Of a stretch of DNA of 64,000 nt, positions 63,071 to 64,000 are shown in pieces. Below the pieces are notes generated by a model, which did not search any database, was not told where the DNA came from, and worked only from the letters and a program-made list of their open reading frames with translations. Source of the DNA: Rhodocytophaga aerolata (GTDB lineage: Bacteria; Bacteroidota; Bacteroidia; Cytophagales; 172606-1); assembly GCF_030503435.1 (NCBI RefSeq), contig NZ_JAUKPO010000017.1:62001-126000 (forward strand), written 5' to 3'. A program made the translations under genes and the position numbers. Positions within the stretch are counted from its first letter, which is position 1, and the number at the start of each line of letters is the position of its first letter.

Positions 63071-64000
63071 TTAACGTAGGCTGTACTGTTTATCAATAAA
63101 ATTTTGCAGCAGTTGCCTGTGCACAATTGCTCCCTGGTGCGCTGTATCCATAGCGAGCACCTGATCTAAATGGGCTTTTGCTTCCTGAATTTGGCCTTCT
63201 CCAAGTTTCCCCAGGCCAATCAGGTAGTGGCAATGAATCTGGTTACGCTTGGTCAAGTCATCGTCGAATATCATCAGGTCGGGCAAAGACACTGCAAAGA
63301 AATCAATTTTTACCTGGTCATCCATATGTGTAATGCCATAGGAAATCAGGTTTTGGAAGCGTTTCTTAGCCTCCTGAACATGGCCTAGTTTAAGGAGTGC
63401 CTGCCCCTGGTAAAATATCTTATCAGGCGATTGATCGTTGTAAAAAATGGCAGGCGCAGGTTCAGAAATGCCTACTGCTGCTTTCTCCCAGTAGAACATA
63501 GCTTTTTCCTGGTTGCCCAATCCCTCATATGCACACCCTAACCAGTAATGGATGTCATTTTCCTGCGCACCGTACAGCTTGCCTTCTCCCAAATTAGTTG
63601 GATAGACTTCTGCCTTTTGGAGTAGGGTGATTGCCTGCTGATACTGATCTTCCGTAATCGCCTGTTTGGCTAATTCCACATGTACCTGAATGTACTGTCC
63701 CGACACCTTTCCTTCGCCGCCTTCCCAGGGGTGGAAGGTACGTGAAGCTAATAATTTGGCAGCTTCCGTATGCTTACCTGTCAGATTATGCAGGGTCACA
63801 TACTCAATAAAAAGATCGTCCCGGTCTTGTATTAGCTCGGGATAGCTATTCAGGAAGGCAAACCGTGTTTCTACCGGACGGTTTAATCGTTTATGTAACT
63901 GGTCTAGTTCAAACAAAATACGGGAGTCGCTCCGGTCCAATGAGAAAGCTTTTTCGAAGGAGTCCAGGGCTTTATGTACTTGTGCCAGACGGTTAAAGTA
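63071..64000 (-). CDS. DUF5107/TPR-family protein, C-terminal part (partial)
   Basis: The frame is open to the window edge; the apparent TTG start at 63,940 is internal, since codons continue back to 64,000 (YFNRLAQVHKALDSFEKAFSLDRSD). The visible ~309 residues form tetratricopeptide repeats (QQAITLLQKAEVYP; HYWLGCAYEGLGNQEKAMFYWEKAAVG; HVQEAKKRFQNLI). This matches the C-terminal TPR region of DUF5107 proteins, which have an N-terminal mutarotase-like part and travel with GH2 genes in Bacteroidota. The N-terminal part is outside the window. Confidence 0.75.
   Translation of the reverse strand, partial: YFNRLAQVHKALDSFEKAFSLDRSDSRILFELDQLHKRLNRPVETRFAFLNSYPELIQDRDDLFIEYVTLHNLTGKHTEAAKLLASRTFHPWEGGEGKVSGQYIQVHVELAKQAITEDQYQQAITLLQKAEVYPTNLGEGKLYGAQENDIHYWLGCAYEGLGNQEKAMFYWEKAAVGISEPAPAIFYNDQSPDKIFYQGQALLKLGHVQEAKKRFQNLISYGITHMDDQVKIDFFAVSLPDLMIFDDDLTKRNQIHCHYLIGLGKLGEGQIQEAKAHLDQVLAMDTAHQGAIVHRQLLQNFIDKQYSLR

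Overview
The window looks like chromosomal DNA of a Bacteroidota species, most likely a Cytophagales-type soil or water bacterium. The gene families (HYC_CC_PP-like, DUF3347, DUF6122, DUF5107/TPR, PSD1/DUF1501 proteins) and the TAnnTTTG -7 promoter boxes point there. Genus and species cannot be fixed from the sequence alone.

Layout. (A) 1-13,140: a copper/silver resistance module. It holds a HYC_CC_PP-like protein, a frameshifted CusA-type RND pump, an outer-membrane factor, two periplasmic adaptors (one with two metal-binding domains), a DUF3347 lipoprotein, a regulator that fuses an HMA metal-binding domain to an AraC DNA-binding domain, a BNR-repeat protein, a DUF305 lipoprotein, an HMA chaperone and a Cys-rich four-helix Csp protein. 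It ends in a 39-bp copy of the 3' half of a tRNA-Thr gene. (B) 13,141-51,086: an apparent ~38-kb integrated island ending in a second copy of the same tRNA 3' half. It carries an IS3-family element, an AraC-controlled cluster of mostly exported redox proteins (NTF2-like, flavodoxin, ABM monooxygenase, CMD, cupin, aldo/keto reductase, IorAB-type molybdenum hydroxylase), and a sulfur-handling region (Crp/Fnr regulator, rhodaneses, two persulfide-dioxygenase-rhodanese fusions, TauE/SafE and YeeE/YedE transporters, porin, serine acetyltransferase, RND efflux system, SoxB-like phosphoesterase, DsrE and TlpA proteins). (C) 51,541-64,000: a carbohydrate or decay-type catabolic region with a sugar-phosphate isomerase-like protein, a PSCyt1/LRR protein, DUF1501 and PSD1 proteins, a CBM9-like protein, a GH2 glycosidase and a DUF5107/TPR protein cut by the window end.

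Regulation is unusually readable. Three promoters in the copper region share an AATTNTGYAAAAC-type direct repeat at exactly 21-bp spacing, as expected for an AraC-family protein; the HMA-AraC fusion is the obvious candidate. Two promoters in the exported redox cluster share another 21-bp-spaced direct repeat and an identical distance to a GACCTTTG box, next to a second AraC gene. Four sulfur-region promoters carry a 16-bp Crp/Fnr palindrome whose centre lies exactly 29.5 bp from the first T of a TAnnTTTG box, matching class II (-41.5) activation; the Crp/Fnr gene lies downstream of one of them.

The two tRNA 3'-half copies, together with ~150-220 bp of related sequence in front of each, suggest that related mobile elements accumulated in tandem at one tRNA-Thr gene. 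No integrase is visible in the window.
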